Assembly: GCF_026229185.1 (NCBI RefSeq)
Contig: NZ_JAGGJA010000007.1
Coordinates: forward strand, 1-64,000
Reading direction: 5' to 3'
Source: Fodinibius salsisoli
GTDB lineage: Bacteria > Bacteroidota > Rhodothermia > Balneolales > Balneolaceae
Length of the DNA stretch: 64,000 nucleotides
Below the pieces are notes generated by a model. It saw nothing but the letters and a program-made list of their open reading frames with translations, searched no databases and was not told the DNA's origin. The translations under genes and the position numbers were made by a program. Shown one piece after another: positions 25,790-35,524 of this stretch; within the stretch, counting starts at the first letter, position 1, and every line of letters starts with the position of its first letter.

Positions 25790-26626
25790 ATGCCAACTAC
25801 ACCTGATTTAGAAAAACTTTTGAAATCCGGCGCCCATTTCGGTCACCTTACCCGCCGGTGGAATCCCAAAATGAAGGAATATATCTTCATGGAACGCAAT
25901 GGGATTCACATCATCGACCTTAAAAAGACCCAAAAATTCTTCCAGGAAGCCCTTGATGAAGTTACCAAGCTTTCCCGGGCCGGTAAAACCATCCTGTTTG
26001 TAGGTACCAAGAAACAGGCGCAGGATATTATCAAAACGGAAGCTATCCGATGCGGTATGCCTTTTATTACCCATCGCTGGTTAGGCGGAATGCTCACAAA
26101 CTTTTCCACGGTTAAGAAAAGTATTTCGCGCATGGAAGAAATCGACCGGATGAGTGAAGACGGCACGTTCGATGAATTAACAAAGAAAGAAGCGTTGATG
26201 CTCGAACGGGAACATGAAAAACTGGAACAAACCTTAGGTGGAATTGCCAATATGGGGCATCTGCCGGGTGCAGTATTCATCGTTGACACTATTAAGGAAG
26301 ATATTGCCGTCAACGAAGCAGTTAAATTAAATATCCCGATTGTTGCCATGGTTGACACCAATAGTGATCCCGATATTCCGGATTACATTGTACCATGCAA
26401 TGATGACTCCGCACGAACCATTCAGCTTATTGCTTCAAGCATTGCCGATGCCATTATTGAAGGCAATGCCGAACGTGAGGCTCAAAATGAAGAAGAGCTA
26501 CTTCAGCAAGCAGCCCAAGATGCCAAAAAAGCTGAAGAAGAGGTCAAGACACAGACGAAAGCCACTGGCAAACGTCGCTCTCGCCGTAAGCGGAAGTCCC
26601 AAGAATCTTCTAACGAAGAGGAATAA
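25790..26626 (+). CDS. rpsB: 30S ribosomal protein S2
   Basis: S2 binds the small-subunit platform late in assembly. The 278-residue protein contains the family blocks LLKSGAHFGHLTRRWNPKMK, FVGTKKQAQDII, HRWLGGMLTNFSTVKKSI and MVDTNSDPD. It is about 35 residues longer than E. coli S2 because of a C-terminal tail that is first acidic (QNEEELLQQA) and then strongly basic (GKRRSRRKRKS). Such tails are common in related phyla. It is followed by tsf, as in most bacteria. Confidence 0.98.
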   Translation: MPTTPDLEKLLKSGAHFGHLTRRWNPKMKEYIFMERNGIHIIDLKKTQKFFQEALDEVTKLSRAGKTILFVGTKKQAQDIIKTEAIRCGMPFITHRWLGGMLTNFSTVKKSISRMEEIDRMSEDGTFDELTKKEALMLEREHEKLEQTLGGIANMGHLPGAVFIVDTIKEDIAVNEAVKLNIPIVAMVDTNSDPDIPDYIVPCNDDSARTIQLIASSIADAIIEGNAEREAQNEEELLQQAAQDAKKAEEEVKTQTKATGKRRSRRKRKSQESSNEEE

Positions 26627-26671
26627 CAGAATTTAAACTATCAACACAAAAATTAACCAGCGTAACTCGAT

Positions 26672-27505
26672 ATGAGCATTTCTGCAAAAGATGTAAAAGA
26701 ACTGCGCGAACAAACAGGGGCCGGCATGATGGATTGTAAAAAGGCCCTTCAGGAAGCAGATGGAGATTTTGATAAAGCGATTGAAATTCTTCGTAAACAA
26801 GGTCAAAAACTTTCTGAGAAGAGAGCTGATCGTGAAGCCAATCAAGGCCTTATTGTTACTCGCGTTAGCGATGATGGTAGCGAGGCGGCAGCACTTGAAA
26901 TCAACTGTGAGACCGATTTCGTAGCCCGTAATGAAGATTTCCAGAACAGAGCAAAACAGTTTCTCGACATTGTTTTTGAAAATAAAATTCAGTCTGTTGA
27001 TGAACTTCTTGAAGAAAAGCTGGACGATCTGACAGTTGCGGACCACCTGAAGGACATGGTCAGCAAGATTGGTGAAAAAATCAAAATCGGTCGCATTGTG
27101 TTCGCCAATTCCGGAGGTCATTACATCTCATACATCCATCCTGGTAACCAGTTGGGTGTACTCGTCGAATTTGAAGGCGAAGTTAACGACGAAGAGATCG
27201 GTAAAGATGTGGCTATGCAAGTAGCTGCTATGAATCCTATTGCTGTAACTAAGGATGATGTCGACAGTTCAGTTGTTGAGCAAGAGCTTGAAATAGCGAA
27301 AGAGCAACTTCTGAACGAAGGCAAACCTGAAGAAATTGCTGAAAAAGCTGCCCAGGGGAAGTTACGACGCTTTTATGAAGAACGCGTCTTATTGCAGCAG
27401 AAATTCGTCAAAGACAACAGTCTCTCTGTTGAGGAGTATCTAAAAGAACAAAGCACTCCTTTGGTGAAGTCCTTCCATCGGCTTCAACTTGGCGAAGACT
27501 CCTAA
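26672..27505 (+). CDS. tsf: Elongation factor Ts
   Basis: EF-Ts exchanges GDP for GTP on EF-Tu. The 277-residue protein starts with the conserved UBA-like segment VKELREQTGAGMMDCKKALQ and has the core TDFVARNEDF that contacts the EF-Tu nucleotide domain, then VAAMNPIAV. It lies 45 bases after rpsB in the usual rpsB-tsf pair and is closed by a strong terminator. Its partner EF-Tu is encoded at the window's left edge. Confidence 0.98.
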   Translation: MSISAKDVKELREQTGAGMMDCKKALQEADGDFDKAIEILRKQGQKLSEKRADREANQGLIVTRVSDDGSEAAALEINCETDFVARNEDFQNRAKQFLDIVFENKIQSVDELLEEKLDDLTVADHLKDMVSKIGEKIKIGRIVFANSGGHYISYIHPGNQLGVLVEFEGEVNDEEIGKDVAMQVAAMNPIAVTKDDVDSSVVEQELEIAKEQLLNEGKPEEIAEKAAQGKLRRFYEERVLLQQKFVKDNSLSVEEYLKEQSTPLVKSFHRLQLGEDS

Positions 27506-27519
27506 TCTTTTTGATTCTC

Positions 27520-27553
27520 AAAAAAAGGCTACCATTTCGGTAGCCTTTTTTTT
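27520..27553 (+). terminator. Terminator after tsf
   Basis: Stem AAAAAAGGCTACC/GGTAGCCTTTTTT with a 5-base loop and eight T, starting 15 bases beyond the tsf stop. The A-run before the stem would let it work in both directions. Confidence 0.88.
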
Positions 27554-27635
27554 ATGCTTAAGAGATTTCAAATATTGATCGGCACCAGTCGTAAACCAAT
27601 ATAATACCAATAGACATAAATCAGATCATACTATA

Positions 27636-28361
27636 GTGGCAAAAAGTTATAATCGGATTTTACTTAAGCTAAGTGGTGAAGCACTGTTAGGAGAACAAGG
27701 GCATGGTATTGATGGCGATATACTAACCCAGTATGCAAATGAAATTAAATCTGCTCACGACGAAGGTTATGAAGTTTCTGTTGTAGTAGGTGGTGGAAAT
27801 ATTTTTCGTGGAGTCAAAGGGGCCACCGAGGGTATGGATCGCGTGCAAGGCGATTACATGGGGATGCTCGCAACCATGATTAACAGTATGGCCCTGCAGG
27901 ATGCACTTGAACGTAAAGGAGTGCATACCCGGTTGATGTCAGCCATTCGAATGGAAGAAATTGCAGAGCCCTATATCCGCCGGCGAGCTATACGGCATCT
28001 GGAAAAGGGACGAGTGGTAATTTTCGGAGCCGGTACCGGTAATCCCTATTTTACCACCGATACGGCGGCCTCTCTTCGCGCTATCGAAATTGAAGCTGAT
28101 GTTATCCTCAAAGGAACGCGTGTCGATGGTATTTTTGATTCCGATCCGGAGAAAAATCCGGATGCTGAAAAATTCCAGACCATTACCGGTGAAGAAGTGC
28201 TCGACCGCCGGCTTTCTATCATGGATCTTACCGCCTTTACCCTCTGTCGTGAAAATGAAACGCCCATCATTGTCTTTAATATGAACATCATTGGCAACCT
28301 TAAAAAAGTATTAAAAGGTGATAATGAAATCGGTTCTACAGTAGTTTGGGAAGATTCTTAG
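27636..28361 (+). CDS. pyrH: Uridylate kinase
   Basis: PyrH phosphorylates UMP to UDP as a hexamer, the bacterial-type enzyme unrelated to eukaryotic UMP kinase. The 241-residue protein begins with [20 protein letters not shown] and carries [31 protein letters not shown] and [15 protein letters not shown], all family markers. The start is a GTG at 27636. It lies between tsf and frr, the common bacterial order rpsB-tsf-pyrH-frr, although a terminator separates it from tsf. Confidence 0.98.
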   Translation: MAKSYNRILLKLSGEALLGEQGHGIDGDILTQYANEIKSAHDEGYEVSVVVGGGNIFRGVKGATEGMDRVQGDYMGMLATMINSMALQDALERKGVHTRLMSAIRMEEIAEPYIRRRAIRHLEKGRVVIFGAGTGNPYFTTDTAASLRAIEIEADVILKGTRVDGIFDSDPEKNPDAEKFQTITGEEVLDRRLSIMDLTAFTLCRENETPIIVFNMNIIGNLKKVLKGDNEIGSTVVWEDS

Positions 28362-28429
28362 ATTTCTTAAATTCATTTTGATTGCAAGTTAGCCACTATT
28401 AACGATTAAAAAAACGAGAGCCCATTATT

Positions 28430-28999
28430 ATGATACCACCAGAGCTGCAGAGCATTCTTGAAGAAACCAAGAAACAGATGGATGAAGCCATCAGATATTA
28501 TAAAAAAGAACTCTCTCACGTGCGGGCAGGCAAAGCACAGCCGGCACTGCTGGATGGCATTAAAGTCGACTATTATGGTTCAATGACCCCTCTTAACCAG
28601 CTGGCCAACGTAAGCGCTCCTGAGGCTCGCCTATTAACTGTTCAGCCTTTTGATAAGTCGGCCCTGGAAGATATCGAAAAGGCCATCATGTCTGCCGGAC
28701 TGGGATTAAATCCAAATAATGATGGTAATATCATTCGAATTCCCCTACCTATTTTATCGGAGGAACGCCGCAAAGAGCTGGTAAAACGCATTAAAGAAAT
28801 TGCCGAAGACACTCGTATTTCTATCCGCAATTATCGACGGGATGCTAATGAAGAGATCAAGAAAACCGTTGAGCAAGAGTCTTTGCCCGAAGATTCAAAA
28901 TATGAGGCAGAAGAAGAGGTTCAGGCTATTACTGATAAACATACCGACACCGTATCTACACTGTTAGCAAAGAAAGAAGAAGAAATAATGACGGTGTAA
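28430..28999 (+). CDS. frr: Ribosome recycling factor
   Basis: RRF splits the post-termination ribosome together with EF-G. The 189-residue protein has the expected length and pattern: a helical N-terminus with LSHVRAGKAQPALLDGIKVD, then YYGSMTPLNQLANVSAPEAR, IRIPLPILSEERRKELVK and the three-helix C-terminal region. It is 68 bases after pyrH. The 78-base gap to smc contains direct copies of the short motif TTATTGGT. Confidence 0.98.
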   Translation: MIPPELQSILEETKKQMDEAIRYYKKELSHVRAGKAQPALLDGIKVDYYGSMTPLNQLANVSAPEARLLTVQPFDKSALEDIEKAIMSAGLGLNPNNDGNIIRIPLPILSEERRKELVKRIKEIAEDTRISIRNYRRDANEEIKKTVEQESLPEDSKYEAEEEVQAITDKHTDTVSTLLAKKEEEIMTV

Positions 29000-29077
29000 T
29001 AGGTTATTGGTTTATTAGTTATTGGTATTAGCAGCACAGTTCACCAATAGCAAATAACATCTAACAGGCCTTTTTAA

Positions 29078-32000
29078 ATGTATATATCTGAGCTGGAACT
29101 CCAGGGATTTAAAAGCTTTGCTTATAATACTGATGTCTCTTTTGACAAAGGTATTACGGCTATCGTTGGACCTAATGGCTGTGGCAAATCAAATATTGTG
29201 GATGCCATGCGGTGGGTACTGGGTGAGCAGCGCCCTACCCTGTTACGCTCTTCCAGTATGTCGAACGTGATCTTCAATGGTACTGCCAAGAAAAATGCCT
29301 TGGGTATGGCGGAGGTATCACTCACGCTTGTCAATAATAAAGGATTACTACCAACCGAGTACAATGAGGTCACCATCTCCCGTCGTCTTTATCGGTCCGG
29401 CGAAAGCGAATATCTGATCAATGGCACCACTTGTCGCTTAAAGGATATTACTGAGCTTTTTATGGATACCGGGATGAGCTCTGATGCCTATTCGGTTATT
29501 GAGCTCAAAATGGTAGAAGAAATTCTAAACGATAAAAACAATGATCGGCGTAAACTCTTTGAGGAGGCTGCCGGGATTACCCGCTACAAGGAGAAACGGA
29601 AAAAAACGTTCCGTAAGCTGGCAGATACCCAGAAAGATCTGCAGCGGGTGGAAGACATCCTGGTGGAAGTCCAAAAAAAAACCAAGTCACTGGAAAAGCA
29701 GGCCGAAAAAGCCCGGAAGGCCAAAAAATATAACAAAGAGTTAGAGCAGCTCGACAAGGCTCTCAATAAGCATGAGTTTGCCAGTATCCAGGAAGAGTTA
29801 AAGCCGCTTAAAGAGCGCATCGAGAATGCAGATAAAGAAAAGAAAGAAATTCTTTCGAAGGCTAAAAAGCTGGAGCAGGAAGAAGAGTCGGCTCGCGAAG
29901 CACTAACCGAAAAGGAGCGAGAACAGTCAGAAGCACAACGGCGGGTGAGCCAGCTGCATTCTAAAATCCGGGATAGTGAAACCAACTTGCGTATTACCCG
30001 GGAAAAAATCAGCAATGAAGAAGGAGTCATTGAGCAATATGAGAAAGATATTGAACAGAGTGAGCAGGATCTAAAGGATCTTCGCGAAGCTTTTAAAAGC
30101 AGTCAAACCAAGCTCGATTCCTTCGATTCAAATCTCAACAAAGCTGAAAAAAATCTCTCCGAATCCAAAGAGCGATATAGTGAAATTCAGCAGGAGTACT
30201 CCACTGACCGAGAAAAGCTAAACAAACTGGAAACGGAGTTTTCAAGAACCAACAACCAGCTCAATGACCTCCAGACCAAGCGCATTAAGATCGAGTCGCG
30301 GTTAGAGAATACCGAAGGTGATCTCATTCGTATTCGGGAAGAGATTGAAGACCTTGAAGATGAAATTGCCAACTTCCGGGGCGAAAAGAAGCTGCAGTCT
30401 AAAAAACTGGATGAAGCTATTGCGGCCCGTGATGAACAGCAACAGAAGCTGGAGCAGGCACGCGAGAAACGTGAAGAGCTCAGTGATCGGCAGGATACCT
30501 TAAAAGATCAGATCCGGAGCCAGCAAAGTAACCTTGATTCTGTAGAATCGGAGATTGCCCTGCTCCAGGATATTGCCGATTCAAATGAGGCTTTCCCATC
30601 CAGTGTGCAATTTTTACTGGAAGAATACAGCGATGATTTCCCACTCCTGGATGTGGTATCCAATCTTTTTTCGACCGATCAAAAACATGCCGTAGCGCTC
30701 GAAGCTGTTTTAGGTGAGGCCCTAAACTTTGTTGTCGTGGAAACCCTGGAAGAGGCGCGTGAAGCTGCTCAACTTCTCAAGGAACATGACAAGGGCCAAG
30801 CGACTTTTATCCCGCTCGACAGGCTGTCGAAATCTTATTCTGAGGAGCCTGGCTCCATGGCTAGGGAGGTTGACGCGGATCAAAAATTTAAAGCTCTTAA
30901 AACGCTCCTCTTGGGCAATGTGCTTATTTTTGATTCCGCCGAGGAAGCCTGGGAAACTATCTCCGGCAGCCGCAACACCGGCGTTACCCTCGATGGCGAA
31001 GTCATCACAAGCCGCCAATTTCTGCAAAGCGGCAGCAAAGGCAAAAATGCCGGTATCCGGGTTGGACTTAAAGATAAGATTGAAAAACTTAGCCGTAAGA
31101 AAGATAAGCTTACTTCCGATATCCAGGATTCGACCTCTACCCTGAAGAAGGTTCAAGAGCAGTATGAAAATATTAAGCTGCAAGAAATCGAAGCGGAACT
31201 TAAGGAAAAAGAGCAGCAAGTACGCTCTATTGAAAACAAGATTAACGACTTTGACTCGAAGATCCAGATTTATGAAAAAAATATTGGTGAGCTAAATAAT
31301 CGTCGAGATGGACTAATCGGCAATGAAGACTCCGCCCGCGATGAGCTTGATCAGTTGCAGCCTGAACAAAAGAAGCTCCAGCAAAAGCTAAAGGATCTTC
31401 ATAAACAGCAAAAAGAAAAGAAAAAGGCGCTGGAAGACCTGGAAGAAGAACGATCAATCGCACAAGCCCGCTATAATGATGCACAGCTCAAGCATCAGGA
31501 TCTGAAAAATAAAGTAGAAAATCATGAACGTGATATCCGCCGGGCACAAGAGGGCATCAAAAATCTGAAGCAACGGCTCAAACTGCGATCTGAGAAGACG
31601 GAAGAAGCCAAAAAACGAATCAAAAAATATGCCTCTTCTATTGAGCAGCTCGAAGATCAGCTGGAGACCCTGAAGGAACAGAAGCGCGAAGCTGACAAAA
31701 AACTCGAACAAGCCGAAGAAGCTTCCGGTAAGCAACGGGGACGCATTAATGAAATTGAAAAAGAGCTGAAGGAAGTCCGCCGACGCAAGGAAGTGAATAT
31801 GGAGCTGGTGCACCACCTGGCGATGGCTAAAGAGAAGTTCGAGATGCAGATTGAAAACCTATCTGACCATATCTGGGAGACGTATGGCGTGCTGATGGAC
31901 CAAGTGGATGAGGTGCTGCCCGAAGATATGGAGCCTGATGAAGCCAAAAAACGCATTGCTTGGTTAAAGCAGCGGCTTAAAAAAATTGGGGATGTTAATC

Positions 32001-32599
32001 CCCTCGCTATCGAAGAATACGAAGAAGAAAAAGAACGACTGGATTTTTACGAGGAGCAGATTACCGATCTTCAGCTGGCTTCAGAAGAGCTTCAGCAGAC
32101 AATCGAAGAAATTAATAAAACGGCTACCGATCGGTTTAACGATACCTTCAAAAAGATTCGGGAAAACTTTAAAAAGGTCTTCCACACTCTTTTTAATGAT
32201 GATGATTATTGCGACTTAGTCATTGATAAAGAGGCTGAAGATCCGCTGGATGCCCAGATCGAAATCAAAGCCAACCCCAAAGGAAAGCGTCCTTCTACCA
32301 TTAACCAGCTTTCCGGCGGTGAAAAAACGCTCACAGCCATTGCCCTGCTCTTCGCAATCTACCTTGTAAAGCCTTCGCCTTTCTGTGTGTTGGATGAGGT
32401 CGATGCACCGCTTGATGACGCCAATATCGAGCGTTTTGCGGATATGATCCGTAATTTCAGCGAAGAGACACAGTTCATCATCATTACGCACAACAAGAAG
32501 ACGATGGGGAAAGCTGAGATGATGTATGGCGTTACGATGCCCGAAACAGGTATCAGTCGTCTGGTTGGAGTTAGACTGGATGAAGTAGCTGAAGCGTAG
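29078..32599 (+). CDS. smc: Chromosome segregation/condensin ATPase SMC
   Basis: SMC forms ring-shaped dimers that organise and separate new chromosomes, usually loaded near oriC by ParB with ScpA and ScpB. The 1173-residue protein has Walker A GPNGCGKSNIVDAMRW near residues 32-47, two long Glu/Lys-rich coiled coils (about 170-510 and 670-1000), a hinge between them near 515-665, the signature LSGGEKTLTAIALLFAIYL near 1077 and Walker B VLDEVDAPLDD near 1106. ScpA and ScpB are not in the window. It lies 8 kb from the putative origin. Confidence 0.97.
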   Translation: MYISELELQGFKSFAYNTDVSFDKGITAIVGPNGCGKSNIVDAMRWVLGEQRPTLLRSSSMSNVIFNGTAKKNALGMAEVSLTLVNNKGLLPTEYNEVTISRRLYRSGESEYLINGTTCRLKDITELFMDTGMSSDAYSVIELKMVEEILNDKNNDRRKLFEEAAGITRYKEKRKKTFRKLADTQKDLQRVEDILVEVQKKTKSLEKQAEKARKAKKYNKELEQLDKALNKHEFASIQEELKPLKERIENADKEKKEILSKAKKLEQEEESAREALTEKEREQSEAQRRVSQLHSKIRDSETNLRITREKISNEEGVIEQYEKDIEQSEQDLKDLREAFKSSQTKLDSFDSNLNKAEKNLSESKERYSEIQQEYSTDREKLNKLETEFSRTNNQLNDLQTKRIKIESRLENTEGDLIRIREEIEDLEDEIANFRGEKKLQSKKLDEAIAARDEQQQKLEQAREKREELSDRQDTLKDQIRSQQSNLDSVESEIALLQDIADSNEAFPSSVQFLLEEYSDDFPLLDVVSNLFSTDQKHAVALEAVLGEALNFVVVETLEEAREAAQLLKEHDKGQATFIPLDRLSKSYSEEPGSMAREVDADQKFKALKTLLLGNVLIFDSAEEAWETISGSRNTGVTLDGEVITSRQFLQSGSKGKNAGIRVGLKDKIEKLSRKKDKLTSDIQDSTSTLKKVQEQYENIKLQEIEAELKEKEQQVRSIENKINDFDSKIQIYEKNIGELNNRRDGLIGNEDSARDELDQLQPEQKKLQQKLKDLHKQQKEKKKALEDLEEERSIAQARYNDAQLKHQDLKNKVENHERDIRRAQEGIKNLKQRLKLRSEKTEEAKKRIKKYASSIEQLEDQLETLKEQKREADKKLEQAEEASGKQRGRINEIEKELKEVRRRKEVNMELVHHLAMAKEKFEMQIENLSDHIWETYGVLMDQVDEVLPEDMEPDEAKKRIAWLKQRLKKIGDVNPLAIEEYEEEKERLDFYEEQITDLQLASEELQQTIEEINKTATDRFNDTFKKIRENFKKVFHTLFNDDDYCDLVIDKEAEDPLDAQIEIKANPKGKRPSTINQLSGGEKTLTAIALLFAIYLVKPSPFCVLDEVDAPLDDANIERFADMIRNFSEETQFIIITHNKKTMGKAEMMYGVTMPETGISRLVGVRLDEVAEA

Positions 32600-32672
32600 G
32601 GATTGATGGAATTAAGAATTGGGAGTGGTGAATTAGGAATTTTCTTCTTCGAAAGCAATGATCCTCTTGCCC

Positions 32673-32703
32673 CTGATGTTTCGCGCCAATCTTCGTATAT
32701 TTG
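32673..32703 (+). promoter_or_regulatory. Promoter of ispH
   Basis: TATATTTG at 32696-32703 is a perfect -7 box; CTG at 32673-32675, 20 bases upstream, is a one-mismatch -33. Transcription would start near 32710, giving a leader of about 110 bases. Confidence 0.5.
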
Positions 32704-32733
32704 AGGATCAAAGTCGTAACATTATACGTTTAG

Positions 32734-32790
32734 AAGGAGTTCTGCTCCTTATTTTCTATTACGAGAGCCAAAGCTCCCTCGGAACAGAAC
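32734..32790 (+). promoter_or_regulatory. Structured ispH leader with possible pseudoknot
   Basis: Hairpin 1 is AAGGAG/CTCCTT (32734-32739 with 32745-32750) with loop TTCTG. Hairpin 2 is CGAGAGC/GCT-CTCG (32762-32781, two-base bulge). Directly after it CAGAAC (32785-32790) is complementary to GTTCTG (32739-32744), that is, to the loop of hairpin 1, which would form a pseudoknot. The element ends 29 bases before the ispH ATG. A regulatory role is inferred only from shape and place. Confidence 0.45.
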
Positions 32791-32819
32791 GCTAATAACC
32801 AATAACTTGGAACCAATTC

Positions 32820-34064
32820 ATGGGTCGTAAACAATTTAATATCCCTGAAATTTATCATTCACCAATCATTCGCAAGGTGAAAGAGGCCAACAAGGTCATG
32901 GATCCCCGGAAGAAAGATCTGGATCCCAGCGTGCTCGATTTTGGTCCGGTACGTTTTTATGTGCCCCGCCACTTTGGATTCTGTTACGGCGTCGAAAATG
33001 CGATTGATATCGCCTATGATACGGTAGCTACTCATCGGGATAAGGATATTTACCTGTTAAGCGAAATGATCCACAACCCAACGGTCAATGAAGACCTGCT
33101 TGACCGGGGCGTGCAGTTCCTGTTTGAGACCGATGGCACCGAGCTTATCCCTATCGAGTCGTTGGATGAAGATGATATCGTAATTGTACCCGCCTTTGGA
33201 ACCACTCTGGAGATCCAGGAAAAGCTTAAGCAACAGGGGATCGATCCCTATGAGTACAATACGACCTGCCCATTTGTAGAAAAGGTGTGGAAACGGGGCA
33301 CCCAGCTGGGTAAAAAGGGCTATTCGCTGGTCATTCATGGCAAGCACCGGCATGAAGAGACGCGTGCCACCTTTTCTCACAGTGCCGACCACTCGCCATG
33401 CGTGGTACTGCTGAATCCTGAGGAGGCGCATATTTTGGCTGATATTCTCACCGGCGATCGCCCAAAATCTGATTTTGAAAAGTATTTTGGCCATAAGAGT
33501 ACCGATGGCTTCGACCCTCATGAAGATTTGAAACACTTTGGGGTTATTAATCAGACGACTATGTTGGCTACCGAGACCGAAGAAGTAATGAATATTCTTA
33601 AAAAGGCTGCGATCCAGAAATACGGCAAGTCTGATATTCTTGATCATTTTGCAGATACTTCCGATACGCTCTGTTACGCTACCAATGAAAATCAGTCGGC
33701 CACGCTTGCCCTGGCCGATATCGATGCCGACCTATCCATCGTCGTCGGCGGCTATAACTCTTCGAATACCATGCACCTGGTAGAAATTCTGGAGCATGCC
33801 TTCCCAACTTATCACGTCCGAGATGCGGAGGAGATGGACGGGCCTGCCCTGATCCATCATTTTGATCAGTGGGATAAGGAGATGAAAGGGACTTCGGACT
33901 GGCTACCCATATCCAACGAAGAGCCCGTCGATATTGTCATTACTTCGGGGGCTTCCTGCCCGGATGTGTTGGTAGACGAGGTAATCCTGAAGATACTCTC
34001 CTACTTTAACACCGATCGCTCCTTGGAGGACGTTATTCAGCCTTTTGAGCAAAAGCTCGATTAG
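32820..34064 (+). CDS. ispH: 4-hydroxy-3-methylbut-2-enyl diphosphate reductase, long form
   Basis: IspH makes IPP and DMAPP in the last MEP step, using an iron-sulfur cluster. The three cluster cysteines are Cys55 (HFGFCYGVENAI), Cys150 (NTTCPFVEKVW) and Cys380 (SGASCPDVLVDEV). At 414 residues it is about 100 longer than E. coli IspH and resembles the plant/cyanobacterial-type long enzymes, with an extra N-terminal 45 residues and internal insertions. It has its own promoter and a folded leader. The other MEP genes here, ispD and ispF, are at 1.3-2.5 kb. Confidence 0.95.
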   Translation: MGRKQFNIPEIYHSPIIRKVKEANKVMDPRKKDLDPSVLDFGPVRFYVPRHFGFCYGVENAIDIAYDTVATHRDKDIYLLSEMIHNPTVNEDLLDRGVQFLFETDGTELIPIESLDEDDIVIVPAFGTTLEIQEKLKQQGIDPYEYNTTCPFVEKVWKRGTQLGKKGYSLVIHGKHRHEETRATFSHSADHSPCVVLLNPEEAHILADILTGDRPKSDFEKYFGHKSTDGFDPHEDLKHFGVINQTTMLATETEEVMNILKKAAIQKYGKSDILDHFADTSDTLCYATNENQSATLALADIDADLSIVVGGYNSSNTMHLVEILEHAFPTYHVRDAEEMDGPALIHHFDQWDKEMKGTSDWLPISNEEPVDIVITSGASCPDVLVDEVILKILSYFNTDRSLEDVIQPFEQKLD

Positions 34065-34149
34065 CTTACAGGTTAAGCTGAGGGGTTTGGAGTCTCCGTG
34101 TCAAGATATTTATTGCAAAACCTCACACACTGTCTTCTTAGGTCTTCCC

Positions 34150-35157
34150 TCACTCATCCAACACTAAAAAGTAGGCCACTTGCTGAGGTTTAAAGGAACG
34201 TATTTTGACATGGCTATTCCCGGAAACCTGCTCAATATTCGGCTTGACATAGCCCGTAGAATCGGTTTCTATCTGTTGATAATCGAGGTAGGATCTGAAT
34301 AGTTTCTTGCCTTCGATATTAGCATATTCGCTGATCGGCACATCAAATATAACGGTAATGGAGGAAGGGCTATAGCTAATACTTCGGCCGGCCGGAAGGT
34401 TTCGAGTGTTGACCGGAACGCTTGTCTCTCCTTCTGTAAACTGCGAAACAGTACCTGTAAATTCAATTTCCTGTTGTGAGAGGCTAATTAATTTACTGGT
34501 TCTTAATTGCACCAATTGTGAAATATCACCAGCTACCCCGTTCATCGTCAATGAATCGGTTGGCCATGTAGTAATACTGTCAATCAATGATCTTGCCCCG
34601 CTGATGGTTACACTATCCGGCTGAAGATCAGGCTTCCCAATAAAACCGTACTGTCCTTCGAAAGAGACATCCAGCACGGGTCTTATGGGAACCTTTTTTG
34701 ATATACGCGGCTCCAGATCGAGCGTTAGCATCAGGGGCTGCACCTTACTTACATTCACATCCGATACCGCTTTTACTTGTCCCTGAACCTGCTCATAGAG
34801 GTTTACCTGCGAGGCTGTAACATCCACATTAATCAAAGGCGGATTATTATAAAAGCTGAGCAATTTCCATCCCTCTCCTGTTACGCTCACTGATGCCGTC
34901 TCTGGCAGTTCCCGGGCAAGGGCCTGGTCCTCGGGGACTGCTCCCCCCTGGATAGGCACATCAATATTGAGGTTGTACATCCGATTTAAGTTAACCATAA
35001 ACCAGAGGCACACGGCCAATATAAAAGCCACTATAAAAACGACAATACGCTCACGCCCCATATCAGCGATCTCATCCTCATTGGATTTCTGGATGAGACG
35101 ATCCCATAGGTCCAGTGCTTTATGCTTAAATTGTTCCAGCATGAATTTGATTCTCAT
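34150..35157 (-). CDS. YbbR-like repeat membrane protein (CdaR-type)
   Basis: The 335-residue protein has one membrane helix near residues 38-56 (IVVFIVAFILAVCLWFMVNL) and then repeated YbbR-type beta domains outside, seen as recurring VSVTGEG, VTISGARSLIDSI and SITVIFDVP segments. In Firmicutes YbbR (CdaR) regulates the c-di-AMP cyclase CdaA; no cyclase gene is adjacent here, so the partner is unknown. An internal ATG at residue 6 (MLEQFK) may be the real start. It follows dciA by 51 bases on the minus strand. Confidence 0.85.
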   Translation of the reverse strand: MRIKFMLEQFKHKALDLWDRLIQKSNEDEIADMGRERIVVFIVAFILAVCLWFMVNLNRMYNLNIDVPIQGGAVPEDQALARELPETASVSVTGEGWKLLSFYNNPPLINVDVTASQVNLYEQVQGQVKAVSDVNVSKVQPLMLTLDLEPRISKKVPIRPVLDVSFEGQYGFIGKPDLQPDSVTISGARSLIDSITTWPTDSLTMNGVAGDISQLVQLRTSKLISLSQQEIEFTGTVSQFTEGETSVPVNTRNLPAGRSISYSPSSITVIFDVPISEYANIEGKKLFRSYLDYQQIETDSTGYVKPNIEQVSGNSHVKIRSFKPQQVAYFLVLDE

Positions 35158-35208
35158 GAAAAGCTTGTGCTGCCAATATACTCTGCATCTGTTCGCTTTG
35201 CAATAGTA

Positions 35209-35511
35209 TTAGGAACGAACTACAATCTCTTTAATGATCTTTTCGTCTATACGGTCATTCAGCTTCTTGGCGATACTAAAACGTTTCATATGGATTTCAT
35301 GCCGCCAGGCCGGATTTTTTACATGCACGACCAAATTCCCATATTCAAAGTGAATATTATCTGTTTCATCAGCAATACGTTTGCCGACAGTCTGTTCCCA
35401 GATAGATAAAACCATACCTCGTTTCAACCTCTTGCGATGGGGGAAGTCATCGAGGAAATCCTTGAGCGCTTCTTTTAATGGCTTGGGACTATTTGAACGG
35501 TATCTACCCAC
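35209..35511 (-). CDS. dciA: DciA-type helicase loader (DUF721)
   Basis: DciA loads the replicative helicase DnaB in bacteria that lack DnaC or DnaI. The 100-residue protein shows the DUF721 pattern: LKEALKDFLDDFPHRKRLKR, then LSIWEQTVGKRIADETDNIH and the NLVVHVKNPAWRHEI segment with the conserved tryptophans. It lies 13 bases after recF in the same direction, a known DciA neighbourhood, and about 5.5 kb from the putative oriC. Confidence 0.88.
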   Translation of the reverse strand: MGRYRSNSPKPLKEALKDFLDDFPHRKRLKRGMVLSIWEQTVGKRIADETDNIHFEYGNLVVHVKNPAWRHEIHMKRFSIAKKLNDRIDEKIIKEIVVRS

Positions 35512-35524
35512 TATTACTCACCTA

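Noticed and set aside
29000-29077. TTATTGGT repeats before smc as a CRISPR-like array
   Set aside because: Copies are short, irregular and few, without equal spacers; similar text recurs once before ispH.
29584-30030. Antisense open frames of up to 165 codons inside smc
   Set aside because: They are by-products of the Glu/Lys-rich coiled-coil codons and are rich in Ser and Phe without domain features.
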